The notes under the pieces are model-generated. The model saw only the letters and a program-made list of their open reading frames with translations, was not told where the DNA came from and made no database searches. DNA of 64,000 bases, taken from positions 62,001 through 126,000 of the forward strand of contig NZ_BDBX01000010.1 of assembly GCF_001613205.1 (NCBI RefSeq). The letters are read 5' to 3'. Source of the DNA: Nocardia sienata NBRC 100364 (GTDB lineage Bacteria > Actinomycetota > Actinomycetes > Mycobacteriales > Mycobacteriaceae). Position 1 is the stretch's first letter; every line of letters starts with the position of its first letter. The translations under genes were made by a program, and so were the position numbers. Below, one piece after another: positions 28,247 through 35,414 of the stretch.

Positions 28247-29053
28247 GTGAGCCGTCCTGTTATCGCCGAGATTCCGATCGGTCCCGTGGATGTGCCCGAG
28301 GTGATCGAGGCGCTCGCCGGTGCCGACACGATAACTCCGGTGTGGCGTAATGAGCTCGGGGGCTTGACGTTTCGTCTCGAGGGCGAGATGGTCAGGTATG
28401 CCAAATGGGTGGCTGCGGGCACACCGGAGATCGATCTGCGCGGCGAGGCGGAGCGCCTGGGCTGGGCGCAGCGGTGGGTGCCCGTGCCCCGGGTTCTCGA
28501 GCACGGGTCCGACGCCGAGGGCGCGTGGTTGGTGACAGCGGAACTCCCCGGACGCTCCGCGGTGGAGCCTCGGTGGATCGCGCAACCGACGACAGCGGCG
28601 GCCGCGATCGGAGCAGGGCTGCGCCGGCTGCACGACCGCCTACCCGTCGACCGATGCCCGTTCGAGTGGAGTGTCCGAACGCGACTCGTACGCGCCGATG
28701 AGCGTATCGCCGAAGGGCAGGGACCGGCCGACTGGTCGCCGGAGTATCGGCATCTGAACGTAGCGCAAGCCCGGGCGCGGATCGGCGACCCGCCCGGGAT
28801 CGACCGGCTCGTGGTCTGTCACGGTGATGCGTGCGTTCCCAACACGCTGGTGCACGACGACGGCGGGTTCGCCGCGCATGTGGATCTCGGCTCGCTGGGG
28901 GTGGGCGACCGGTGGGCCGACCTCGCGGTCGCGGCATGGAGCACGGAGTGGAATTACGGCCCGGGATACGACGGCATCCTGTACGAGGCGTACGGGATCG
29001 CGCCGGACCCCGAGCGCATCGATTACTACCGCCTGCTGTGGGATATGGCCTGA
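28247..29053 (+). CDS. Aminoglycoside phosphotransferase, APH(3')-like
   Basis: About 268 residues from the GTG at 28247 (an in-frame ATG at 28196 is also possible; AGGAAGG lies 12 bases before the GTG). Key motifs: LVVCHGDACVPNTLV with the catalytic Asp of the HGDxxxxN Brenner motif, and AAHVDLGSLGVGDRWADLAVA, which holds the metal-binding Asp and resembles the APH(3') block. The N-terminal part has a nucleotide-binding lysine (VRYAKW). It probably phosphorylates an aminoglycoside, but homologous kinases of other small molecules exist. It faces a second phosphotransferase gene end to end. Confidence 0.8.
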   Translation: MSRPVIAEIPIGPVDVPEVIEALAGADTITPVWRNELGGLTFRLEGEMVRYAKWVAAGTPEIDLRGEAERLGWAQRWVPVPRVLEHGSDAEGAWLVTAELPGRSAVEPRWIAQPTTAAAAIGAGLRRLHDRLPVDRCPFEWSVRTRLVRADERIAEGQGPADWSPEYRHLNVAQARARIGDPPGIDRLVVCHGDACVPNTLVHDDGGFAAHVDLGSLGVGDRWADLAVAAWSTEWNYGPGYDGILYEAYGIAPDPERIDYYRLLWDMA

Positions 29054-29067
29054 ACACTCGTGCTCCG

Positions 29068-29102
29068 GGACCGGTGGAATCGCTACTCTCGCGGTCCGGT
29101 CC
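29068..29102. terminator. Hairpin between the two convergent phosphotransferase genes
   Basis: GGACCGG (29068-29074) pairs with CCGGTCC (29096-29102) across a 21-base loop. It fits in the 58-base gap between the two stops. Confidence 0.45.
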
Positions 29103-29111
29103 GGCGCTTTG

Positions 29112-29930
29112 TCATCCCCAGGTGAGGGGGTCGAGGTGAAGGTAGAAGTCCAAGCGCTCGCGGTCCAGGGCGAGGCCGTACCTGTCCGCGAACAGTGTGT
29201 CCGCGGCCAGTGCCTGCTCCTCGTCCACCCAGGTCTCCCGCGCGTTGGCGAGCAGAAGCGCCAGGTCGGCATAGCGATCGGCCGACCCCAGACGGCCCAG
29301 GTCGATCAATCCGGATACCTTCAGTGTTTTCCGGTCCACGACGATATTGGGCAGGCACAGGTCTCCGTGACAGACGACCGTGTCCGTGGCCTCCCGGGCC
29401 AGCATCCGCGCGATCTCGGGCTCGAGGCGTGCCAGCAGTTCGTCGGGCGGCGTGTGCTGCTGCTCGACAGGCAGGAACTCCGGGTTCACGGCATTGCGGC
29501 CGACGACATCACGCGCCACGGCGACCATCGTGTCCAGGCCTCGGTCGAACGGGCACCGTTGCGCCGGTAGTTCGTGCAGCCCGCGCACCGCGTCGGCGAT
29601 GTGTTCCCAGGCCGCGCGGAGGTCCCCGGCCGATAGTCGATCCGCGGAAACGCCGGGAACGGCACTGGTCACCAGCAGTGCTCCCGCCTCGCCGGAGTGC
29701 CAGTCGAGCACCTGTGGGCCCGGCACGCCCTGGTCGGCCAGCCACTCCACCCGGTCGTGCTCTGCCTTCAGTACAGCGGCCTCCGCGGCCGGGACGCATT
29801 TGGCGTATCGGGTGGCGTCCGCGTCGCGAAAGACTGTGGCGCCCGACTCGCCGGTGGTGACAGGTGACCAGTCTTCGATGCAGTGTCCCGCACTCGCCAG
29901 TATCGTTCGCGGGCCGTGGCCATCACTCAT
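29112..29930 (-). CDS. Aminoglycoside phosphotransferase, APH(3'')-like
   Basis: About 272 residues from the ATG at 29930 (a GTG three codons upstream is an alternative). The C-terminal block TVVCHGDLCLPNIVVDRKT and SGLIDLGRLGSADRYADLALLLANARETW is very close to the streptomycin 3''-phosphotransferases (StrA group) as I remember them, which supports that specificity better than APH(3'). Catalytic Asp, Asn and the second Asp are present; the ATP lysine lies in TRYAKCVPA. It would inactivate streptomycin-type drugs in the cytosol. Both genes look intact. Confidence 0.85.
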   Translation of the reverse strand: MSDGHGPRTILASAGHCIEDWSPVTTGESGATVFRDADATRYAKCVPAAEAAVLKAEHDRVEWLADQGVPGPQVLDWHSGEAGALLVTSAVPGVSADRLSAGDLRAAWEHIADAVRGLHELPAQRCPFDRGLDTMVAVARDVVGRNAVNPEFLPVEQQHTPPDELLARLEPEIARMLAREATDTVVCHGDLCLPNIVVDRKTLKVSGLIDLGRLGSADRYADLALLLANARETWVDEEQALAADTLFADRYGLALDRERLDFYLHLDPLTWG

Positions 29931-30016
29931 TCCGGCCACTCTAACCAGAGTTCGTGTGCTACATCGGCGACTACTTCGTGCGCCTCTGTAATGGCCGGTG
30001 GATCAACGACCTTGAT

Positions 30017-30523
30017 TCAGGTTCTCGGGACAGCCGCCGTACCCGGACTCCCCCACTGTCCCCTGGCCACCCCGTCCGCGTCCGGTACGACGGCGCACCA
30101 GTCGCCCAGCGCCGCATCGGCCAGCATGAGGGAGAAACCATCATCGGTGACCTCGGACAGTGTGTCGGCTCCGCCAGGGTAGTTCCGGTGGGTCAGTTCA
30201 CCGTGCGGCAGCGGGGCCACGAAAGCGGTGAAGTCGTCTTCGAGGATCTCCGCGCCGGGGTTCAGCTCCGGCTCGGCGGCCACCCAGATCAGCGAGCGTG
30301 GCCACAGTAGTCGGGCCACTTCGGCTGTGCTCTCCGGGGTCACGCGGAACCATCTGCACCCGTGAGCGCCGTACGCCCAGCGCTCGCAGACCAGGGTCAG
30401 GCGCTCGGATGCCGCCGCCACCCTCGCCCAGAAGTTCCCGTCCGCGACGGCGCCGACGGGATCCGAGACCTCTACGGGTTCAGGAGCCGCGTCTCGCCAC
30501 CGGAACGTCACGCCCTCAGCCAC
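30017..30523 (-). CDS. Conserved hypothetical protein
   Basis: A 168-residue soluble protein, no signal or membrane segment. Visible features are Trp-rich patches (CERWAYGAHGCRWFRV, LLWPRSLIW) and the acidic stretch ILEDDFTAFVAPLPHGEL. I do not recognise a family. The GTG at 30523 lies inside the left arm of a perfect palindrome; a second in-frame GTG at 30511 has GAGG upstream and could be the real start. The next gene upstream on the same strand is a 44-residue membrane protein. Confidence 0.6.
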   Translation of the reverse strand: MAEGVTFRWRDAAPEPVEVSDPVGAVADGNFWARVAAASERLTLVCERWAYGAHGCRWFRVTPESTAEVARLLWPRSLIWVAAEPELNPGAEILEDDFTAFVAPLPHGELTHRNYPGGADTLSEVTDDGFSLMLADAALGDWCAVVPDADGVARGQWGSPGTAAVPRT

Positions 30524-30565
30524 GATATGCCCGGCCCCGGGCCCCGGGGCCGGGCATATCGTGGC
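30519..30565. repeat. Perfect 22-bp inverted repeat (47-base palindrome)
   Basis: Bases 30519-30540 are exactly complementary to 30544-30565, leaving a 3-base loop GCC. The arms contain GCCACGATATG and then a GC run. It starts 22 bases after the stop of the 44-residue membrane protein gene and covers the GTG of the next gene on the same strand. It may act as terminator, attenuator or operator. The 15-base string GGGGCCGGGCATATC (30546-30560) is identical to 1136-1150 in another hairpin. Confidence 0.95.
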
Positions 30566-30586
30566 GAGAAAGCGGCGCCCCGCGTT

Positions 30587-30721
30587 TCACTCGTCGTCGC
30601 GGTGTGGGTTGCCTTCGTGGTCCGGAGCGTCGCGGGTACTCCGACCCTGCCCCTTCAACCAGCGGAATCCGACCACCACGGCGACCAGTATCGCGATCGC
30701 GAGGATGACGAGTAGTTCCAT
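30587..30721 (-). CDS. 44-residue membrane protein
   Basis: ATG at 30721 to TGA at 30587. Residues 1-19 are a clean hydrophobic helix (MELLVILAIAILVAVVVG), followed by a basic FRWLKGQGR and an acidic/His tail ending HRDDE. Codon use is that of a real gene. It looks like a single-pass small membrane protein with a cytoplasmic tail; function unknown. It lies between the PLP-enzyme gene and the hypothetical gene, with the large palindrome at its 3' side. Confidence 0.65.
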   Translation of the reverse strand: MELLVILAIAILVAVVVGFRWLKGQGRSTRDAPDHEGNPHRDDE

Positions 30722-30780
30722 GTTCCGCGCCTACCCGGGCCCGGCGGCTTCAACCACCGCGTTGTCGCAGGCCGGCGCGC

Positions 30781-32241
30781 TCACGCCACCACGCGGACTG
30801 TTTTCATCTCGGGATCCGTCGCATCCGGGATATTCAGCCCGATCTCGTGACCGGTGCGCAGATAGTCCAGCACGCCCTGGTCGAGTCGTTCGCCGGGCAC
30901 CACCACGGAAATACCGGGGGGATAGGGCGTGAGCTGCTCGGCCGCGACCCGGCCCGCCGCCTCCGTCACAGGCACCATCTCGGTGTTACCGAAGAACGCG
31001 TCGCGGGGCAATATAGCGGTCTCCAGCTGCAGTTCGTGCGGTGTGGGCAGGTAGAGCTCATGCGGGGAATGCGCTTCGGTCAGTTGCGCCCGCCAATCGC
31101 CGATCGCCTCGATCAGCGTGCCGGCCGTTTCGTCGTCGTCGGCGTAGGACAGGGTCGCGAGGATCCGGCGGTGGTCGCTCATCCCCACATCGATCAACCG
31201 TTCCCGGCGCAGCCACTCCTCGGCGGCATACCCCGTGGCACCGGTCCCGGAGACATCCACCAGTACCTGAAGTCGATCCAGATCGTGGGAGGCCTCCGCA
31301 CCGAGCAGCTCGTCCTCCATGACGTGCAGGCCCGGGATGGCGTTCAGCTCGGTCCGGGTGCGGCGAGCGGTGCGCAGCGCCGCATCGAACAGGTCGTTGC
31401 CCCGCTCGACCATCTGGCGGCGCCATCCGTCCAGCGCCGCGTAGATCAGCACATTCGGGCTCGTCGTCATGAGCAGGTCGACGCAGTGGCGCAAGCGGAC
31501 CGGGTCCACCAGGTCGCCCTGGACATGGAAGACCGAGCTCTGTTCGAAGCCCGCGCCCATCTTGTGCACGCTCACCACACAGATATCGGCGCCCACGTCC
31601 ATCGCCCAGGTCGGCAGGTCGGGATGGAACGGCAGATGGGCGCCCCAGGCTTCGTCCACGATGAGCGGTTTGCCGCGTTCGTGGCATACCCGGGCGATTC
31701 CCGCGATATCGGCGCAGGTCCCGTACGGGCTGGGGCTGACGATCAGCGCACCCGCCGCGTCGGGGTACTTCTCCCACGCCTGGGCGACCTGCTCCGGTGA
31801 CGGCGGATGGGACAGATGGCGCTCGGAATCCCAGCGCGGGGTGATCCAGCGCGGCAGCACACCCGAGAAGATGAGCCCGGCCACGATCGATTTGTGGCTG
31901 TCGCGGGCCACCAGCAGGCCGTTCTCGTTACCACCCGCCACGGCCATCATGGCCGCCTTCACCGACAGCGAGCTGCCGCAGGTGGCGAAGAAGGTCTGGT
32001 CCGCGCCGACAGCGTCGGCCATCAAATCCTCGGCCCGGGACAGATAGCCGCCACGCGATAGGCGGTCATCGATTCCCGGCGCGGCCAGCACATCGGCGCG
32101 GAACGCGTCCGCGCCGATGATCGCTGCCACCCGCTCGTCCACACCGCGGCTGAGGCGATGGCCGGGCGGTGTGAAGCCGTACCGGCCCAGCCGCTGGTAT
32201 TCACCCAGCGCGTCGAGCAGCGGGGTATGTGAGTGGTCCAT
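30781..32241 (-). CDS. Orn/Lys/Arg decarboxylase-family PLP enzyme
   Basis: About 486 residues. The PLP lysine sits in VVSVHKMGAGFEQSSVF and the PLP-binding Asp in LIVDEAWGAHLPFH; TCGSSLSVKAAMMAV is the phosphate-binding turn. The C-terminal third (PYPPGISVVVPGE) is the usual end of the short Gram-positive arginine/lysine/ornithine decarboxylases (SpeA fold I type). It should decarboxylate a basic amino acid to a polyamine precursor, but the exact substrate cannot be read. Start: ATG at 32241, seven bases from the upstream stop; a GTG at 32268 would overlap the neighbour. It forms an operon with the UsfY-like gene. Confidence 0.82.
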   Translation of the reverse strand: MDHSHTPLLDALGEYQRLGRYGFTPPGHRLSRGVDERVAAIIGADAFRADVLAAPGIDDRLSRGGYLSRAEDLMADAVGADQTFFATCGSSLSVKAAMMAVAGGNENGLLVARDSHKSIVAGLIFSGVLPRWITPRWDSERHLSHPPSPEQVAQAWEKYPDAAGALIVSPSPYGTCADIAGIARVCHERGKPLIVDEAWGAHLPFHPDLPTWAMDVGADICVVSVHKMGAGFEQSSVFHVQGDLVDPVRLRHCVDLLMTTSPNVLIYAALDGWRRQMVERGNDLFDAALRTARRTRTELNAIPGLHVMEDELLGAEASHDLDRLQVLVDVSGTGATGYAAEEWLRRERLIDVGMSDHRRILATLSYADDDETAGTLIEAIGDWRAQLTEAHSPHELYLPTPHELQLETAILPRDAFFGNTEMVPVTEAAGRVAAEQLTPYPPGISVVVPGERLDQGVLDYLRTGHEIGLNIPDATDPEMKTVRVVA

Positions 32242-32248
32242 GCGGCGG

Positions 32249-32572
32249 TCAGTGGCCACGTGGCTCACGCAGGGTCGCGCCTTCTTTCATCTTGATGCGC
32301 CGGTGTTCGGCGACCACGATCAGCCCGCCGGCGATCAGGCAGATCACGCCGACTATTCCGGCGATGACGGCCCAGCCTGCGAAGCCGTAACCGGCGGCGG
32401 TGAGGGTCAGCGCCACCAGGACGATGCCGACCGCGCCCAGGATGATGCCCGGCCAGTTGCGGGTGTCTTCGATGGTTTCTCCGGCGTGCGAACGGGTCGT
32501 CCGTGCGTCGTCGGGGAAACGATGCTCACTCACCGGGTGACTCTTATTGGGATCGTTGTGTCCGGCGACCAT
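32249..32572 (-). CDS. UsfY-like membrane protein
   Basis: A 107-residue protein. The N-terminal motif ARTTRSHAGETIEDTRNWPG followed by two helices and VVAEHRRIKMKEG at the end matches the mycobacterial UsfY family (encoded upstream of sigF) as I remember it. AGGAAGG lies eight bases before the ATG at 32572 and only two before the earlier ATG, so the later one is preferred. Function is unknown; in mycobacteria the family is stress-induced. It is followed directly by the decarboxylase-like gene. Confidence 0.75.
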   Translation of the reverse strand: MVAGHNDPNKSHPVSEHRFPDDARTTRSHAGETIEDTRNWPGIILGAVGIVLVALTLTAAGYGFAGWAVIAGIVGVICLIAGGLIVVAEHRRIKMKEGATLREPRGH

Positions 32573-32671
32573 GGTCATGTCCTTCCTGTCGAGCCTGCGA
32601 CCAGGGACATTGCCCCGATTACCCGGTCGGTCTCGGTTGAATCACCGGGCGGGCCGGGGTTTCGCGCCGAT

Positions 32672-32977
32672 TCATCCGGCCGGGGGCGGAGGTGAAGGAA
32701 TCGGGTGCCCGGGGTCCGGGATGGGCGGGCGATCCGGTGCCGGTCCTGGAATCGGCGCCGGGGCGGGCGGTTCCGGCGCGGGACCCGGCACCGGCGGTTG
32801 CGGCTGCGGCGGTGGGCCCGGAACGGGCGGTTGTGGCTCCGGCTCGGGGCCGGGGACCGGCGGTTGCGGTTCCCGCGGCCGGGGTTCCGGCGGGGGCGTG
32901 GGCAGCGGGGGCGTGGGCTGCGGGTCCGGCGCGGGATGTGGTCCCGGGAAAGGGCGCTGCGGGTCGGTGGCGTGCAT
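32672..32977 (-). CDS. Proline-rich repeat protein
   Basis: A 101-residue frame beginning MHATDPQRPFPGPHP and then made almost wholly of Pro, Gly, Glu, Gln and Ala, with the unit QPPVPGP repeated. AGGAG lies ten bases before the ATG, which supports translation, but the composition also follows from the GC-rich repeats, so non-coding origin is possible. There is no signal peptide. It may be an extended spacer-like or binding peptide. Confidence 0.5.
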   Translation of the reverse strand: MHATDPQRPFPGPHPAPDPQPTPPLPTPPPEPRPREPQPPVPGPEPEPQPPVPGPPPQPQPPVPGPAPEPPAPAPIPGPAPDRPPIPDPGHPIPSPPPPAG

Positions 32978-33192
32978 GGCGATCGTGCTCCTGTGACGGG
33001 TGCTGGGGCCGGTGGCGCTGCGGTTTTCCGGCCGCCGACCCGCGATACCCGCCGCGGGCCGGGCGAATCAGCGTGCGCGACGGTGATCCGCGGGTTCCGG
33101 CCGGGCCGCCCCGTTTCGGGCGATCCCCGCGATAGGCCCGACCTATGCTTTGGGACACCACCCGAGTACCGATCCGACCCCGAAAGGTCTCC

Positions 33193-33660
33193 ATGCCGCG
33201 TATCGCGACCGCCACCATCGTCGACAAGGCCGACCTGCTCGCCTTCCTGGGCTCGCGCCATCACGGCGTGCTGGTCACCACCCGCGCCGACGGCCGCCCC
33301 CAGATGTCACCGGTGACCTGTGGGCTGGATCCGCAGGGCCGCGTCGCGGTCTCCACATACCCGAGCCGGGCCAAGACCCGCAATATCCGCCGCGAACCGC
33401 AGGTATCGATCTGTGTGCTCTCCGACGAGTTCGACGACGCCTATGTGCAGGTGGACGGCCGGGCCGAGATAGTCGATATGCCCGAGGCGCTGGATGGTCT
33501 GGTCGACTACTACCGCGGTATCGCCGGTGAGCACCCGGACTGGGCGGAATACCGGGCCGCGATGGCGCGCCAGGGTAAATCGCTCATCCGCATCGATATC
33601 GAGCGCTGGGGGCCGATCGCCACGGGCGGCTTCCCACCCGAGGTCGATACCGGCGGCTGA
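33193..33660 (+). CDS. PPOX-class F420-dependent oxidoreductase
   Basis: A 155-residue split-barrel flavin/deazaflavin protein. Motifs: HHGVLVTTRADGRPQMSPVTCGLDPQGR and STYPSRAKTRNIRREPQVSICVLSD, both typical of the actinobacterial PPOX-class F420 family. GAAAGG lies just upstream of the ATG at 33193. It probably reduces a small organic substrate with F420H2, or stores a cofactor; the substrate is unknown. Confidence 0.88.
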   Translation: MPRIATATIVDKADLLAFLGSRHHGVLVTTRADGRPQMSPVTCGLDPQGRVAVSTYPSRAKTRNIRREPQVSICVLSDEFDDAYVQVDGRAEIVDMPEALDGLVDYYRGIAGEHPDWAEYRAAMARQGKSLIRIDIERWGPIATGGFPPEVDTGG

Positions 33661-33673
33661 ACGCGGATCCGGT

Positions 33674-33712
33674 GGCCGCGGCGGTCCGTGCCCGCCCTTC
33701 GGGTCCGCGGCC
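33674..33712. terminator. Hairpin between convergent genes
   Basis: GGCCGCGG (33674-33681) pairs with CCGCGGCC (33705-33712); a small CCCG/CGGG stem sits inside. It lies between the stops of the PPOX gene and the glycerate kinase gene. Confidence 0.55.
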
Positions 33713-33733
33713 CGTTCGAGTCGGTCCGCGCCG

Positions 33734-34699
33734 TCAGGGCGCGGCGGTGCCGATCCGCCGCCCCGCCGCTCGCATGGCCTCGGTGTCGGAGGCCACGATG
33801 ACCTCGGCGAAACTGGACCTGTAGTCACCCAGATCGTCACCGACCGATCCCACCACCGCGTACACCGGGGTGGTTCCGGCCCGCCCGAGAATCGCCGAGA
33901 TGATCTTGCCGGCCCGGGTCTGCCCGTCGAGCCGCCCTTCGCCGACGACGAGGGTGCTCGCCTGTGCGGTAAGAGCATCGAATCCCGCGCTGTCGAGCAC
34001 GTACTCCGCGCCGGAGCGCAATTCGGCCCCGTACTGTGCCCACATGCCGCCGGAGAACCCCCCGGCCGCCCCGGTCGCGTCGACTCCGGACGGATCACGG
34101 GGCAGGGTACGCGCGGTCTCGGCGAGCCGCCGGGTCAGCAGCTCGACGGTGGCCGGATCGGCTCCCTTCTGTGGTCCGAACACCCGGGCCGCGTCCATAT
34201 AGCGGGTGGTGACATCGGTGAGCACAGTGATCGAAGCCCCGCCGAGACCGCCGGCGTCCTCGATGGCCGCGATCGCTCCCATACCCCCGTCGGTGGTGGC
34301 CGATCCGCCCGCGGCGACCACGATCCGCCACGCCCCGCGCCGCACCGCCGCCGCGATGAGCATGCCGGTGCCGTAGGTGTTCGCGGTGACCGGATCGCGC
34401 GGACCGTTGTGCGCGGTGGTGATACCGCTGGCCGCGGCGATCTCGATCACCGCGACGCCGTCGTCGGACAGCCCGAAGGTGGCCTCGCCGGAGGCGCCCC
34501 ACGGATTGCGGGTCGCGACCGTCACCGGGTGGAGTCCCAGCGGGCCGGTGAGGGCTGCGAGGGTGCCTTCACCGCCGTCGGCGACCGGGAGGCGTACCGC
34601 GGTCGCGCCCGTTTCCTCGGCGCCCCCGGCGATGGCGTCGGCGACCTCGGCGGCGGTGTAGGTGCCTTTGAAACTATCGGGGCAGACCAGAATCGTCAC
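33734..34699 (-). CDS. Glycerate kinase (GarK/GlxK type)
   Basis: A 321-residue protein with VCPDSFKGTYTAAEVADAIAGG at the N-terminus, RLPVADGGEGTL, and VVAAGGSATTDGGMGA, the ATP-binding loop of glycerate kinase type 1. It phosphorylates D-glycerate to 2-phosphoglycerate, linking glyoxylate or tartrate breakdown to glycolysis. The start is a GTG at 34699. A tartrate/malate-type dehydrogenase lies 700 bases upstream, but a membrane-protein gene and a terminator separate them, so they are not in one operon. Confidence 0.93.
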   Translation of the reverse strand: MTILVCPDSFKGTYTAAEVADAIAGGAEETGATAVRLPVADGGEGTLAALTGPLGLHPVTVATRNPWGASGEATFGLSDDGVAVIEIAAASGITTAHNGPRDPVTANTYGTGMLIAAAVRRGAWRIVVAAGGSATTDGGMGAIAAIEDAGGLGGASITVLTDVTTRYMDAARVFGPQKGADPATVELLTRRLAETARTLPRDPSGVDATGAAGGFSGGMWAQYGAELRSGAEYVLDSAGFDALTAQASTLVVGEGRLDGQTRAGKIISAILGRAGTTPVYAVVGSVGDDLGDYRSSFAEVIVASDTEAMRAAGRRIGTAAP

Positions 34700-35019
34700 G
34701 CCGCGCGCCCGCCGATCGCCACAGGTCCCCGCGCCCCTTCGGGCCGCGCCGGATCGGCAACGGGGTTCCCGAGGGCCGCCGGGAATCCGCAGATCCACAT
34801 CACTGCACCCGAACGAAACCGAACCCCGCGGATCTCCGGCCGCCCGGCACCGGTTGGGCCGCCGGGTGGCGGCTGCCTCCTCCGGCCGGTCGGCACCGTG
34901 CACACGCTCATGGTGGCCGACTCTATCGGGCACCGACGGCAGTCGTCCCTCGCCCGGTCGGCGCGCGTCGTGGACGCCGGGGACGGCGCTGCCTGTGGCG
35001 TGGACGTCGGGGAGGCGCG
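34700..35019. other. Gap upstream of glycerate kinase
   Basis: 320 bases. On the minus strand a TAGAGT element (34920-34925) lies eight bases before an ATG (34911) that opens a 71-codon frame overlapping the glycerate kinase GTG by four bases. Its product is Pro/Gly/Arg-rich and unlike any family I know. It may be chance, and TAGAGT may simply be the -10 of the kinase promoter. Nothing else seen. Confidence 0.3.
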
Positions 35020-35226
35020 TCAGGGGAGACGCATCAACTTTCGAGCAAGGCCGAACAGACGGCTGCCGAGCTCGATGACGGGAAGCCCCAGCGGAATCAG
35101 GAGGATCGTCGCGCACAACACCGCACCGAGGATCCACACCACGGCCGCGAGCAACCCGACCACCGCGCCGAGCACGGCCGTGACGATTCCCAACACCGAG
35201 TTGAGCAGGCCCTGTATCGCTCGCAT
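35020..35226 (-). CDS. Small membrane protein, 68 residues
   Basis: The ATG at 35226 follows GGAAAGGTCGTC, a good ribosome site, and a CATAAT -10-like element lies at 35246-35251. The protein has a long hydrophobic region (about residues 8-54, probably two helices) and a basic tail FGLARKLMRLP. I do not recognise the family. Monocistronic as far as visible. Confidence 0.72.
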   Translation of the reverse strand: MRAIQGLLNSVLGIVTAVLGAVVGLLAAVVWILGAVLCATILLIPLGLPVIELGSRLFGLARKLMRLP

Positions 35227-35366
35227 GACGACCTTTCCGTGTTCTATTATGCGCCCTTCTCACTCGATGCGTCGTGGCCCATACTTCGGCCGGCCGCTGG
35301 AAAGCCGCCCGAGTTGGGCGAAAAACGACCCCTTCGCGGCCGTGACGTGTTCGAGGACAGCGTGGT

Positions 35367-35390
35367 CCACACCGGGCCGGCCCGGTGTGG
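35367..35390 (-). terminator. Perfect 24-base palindrome after the dehydrogenase operon
   Basis: CCACACCGGGCC (35367-35378) is followed directly by its reverse complement (35379-35390). It lies 24 bases beyond the stop of the dehydrogenase at 35415 and upstream of the small membrane-protein promoter, so it is most likely a terminator. Confidence 0.6.
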
Positions 35391-35414
35391 GACGGTGCCG
35401 GCCCGGCCGTCCGC

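Noticed and set aside
34696..34911. 71-codon frame overlapping the glycerate kinase start
   Set aside because: Composition is Pro/Gly/Arg-rich and no family is recognisable; the overlap arises from the GTGA start itself.
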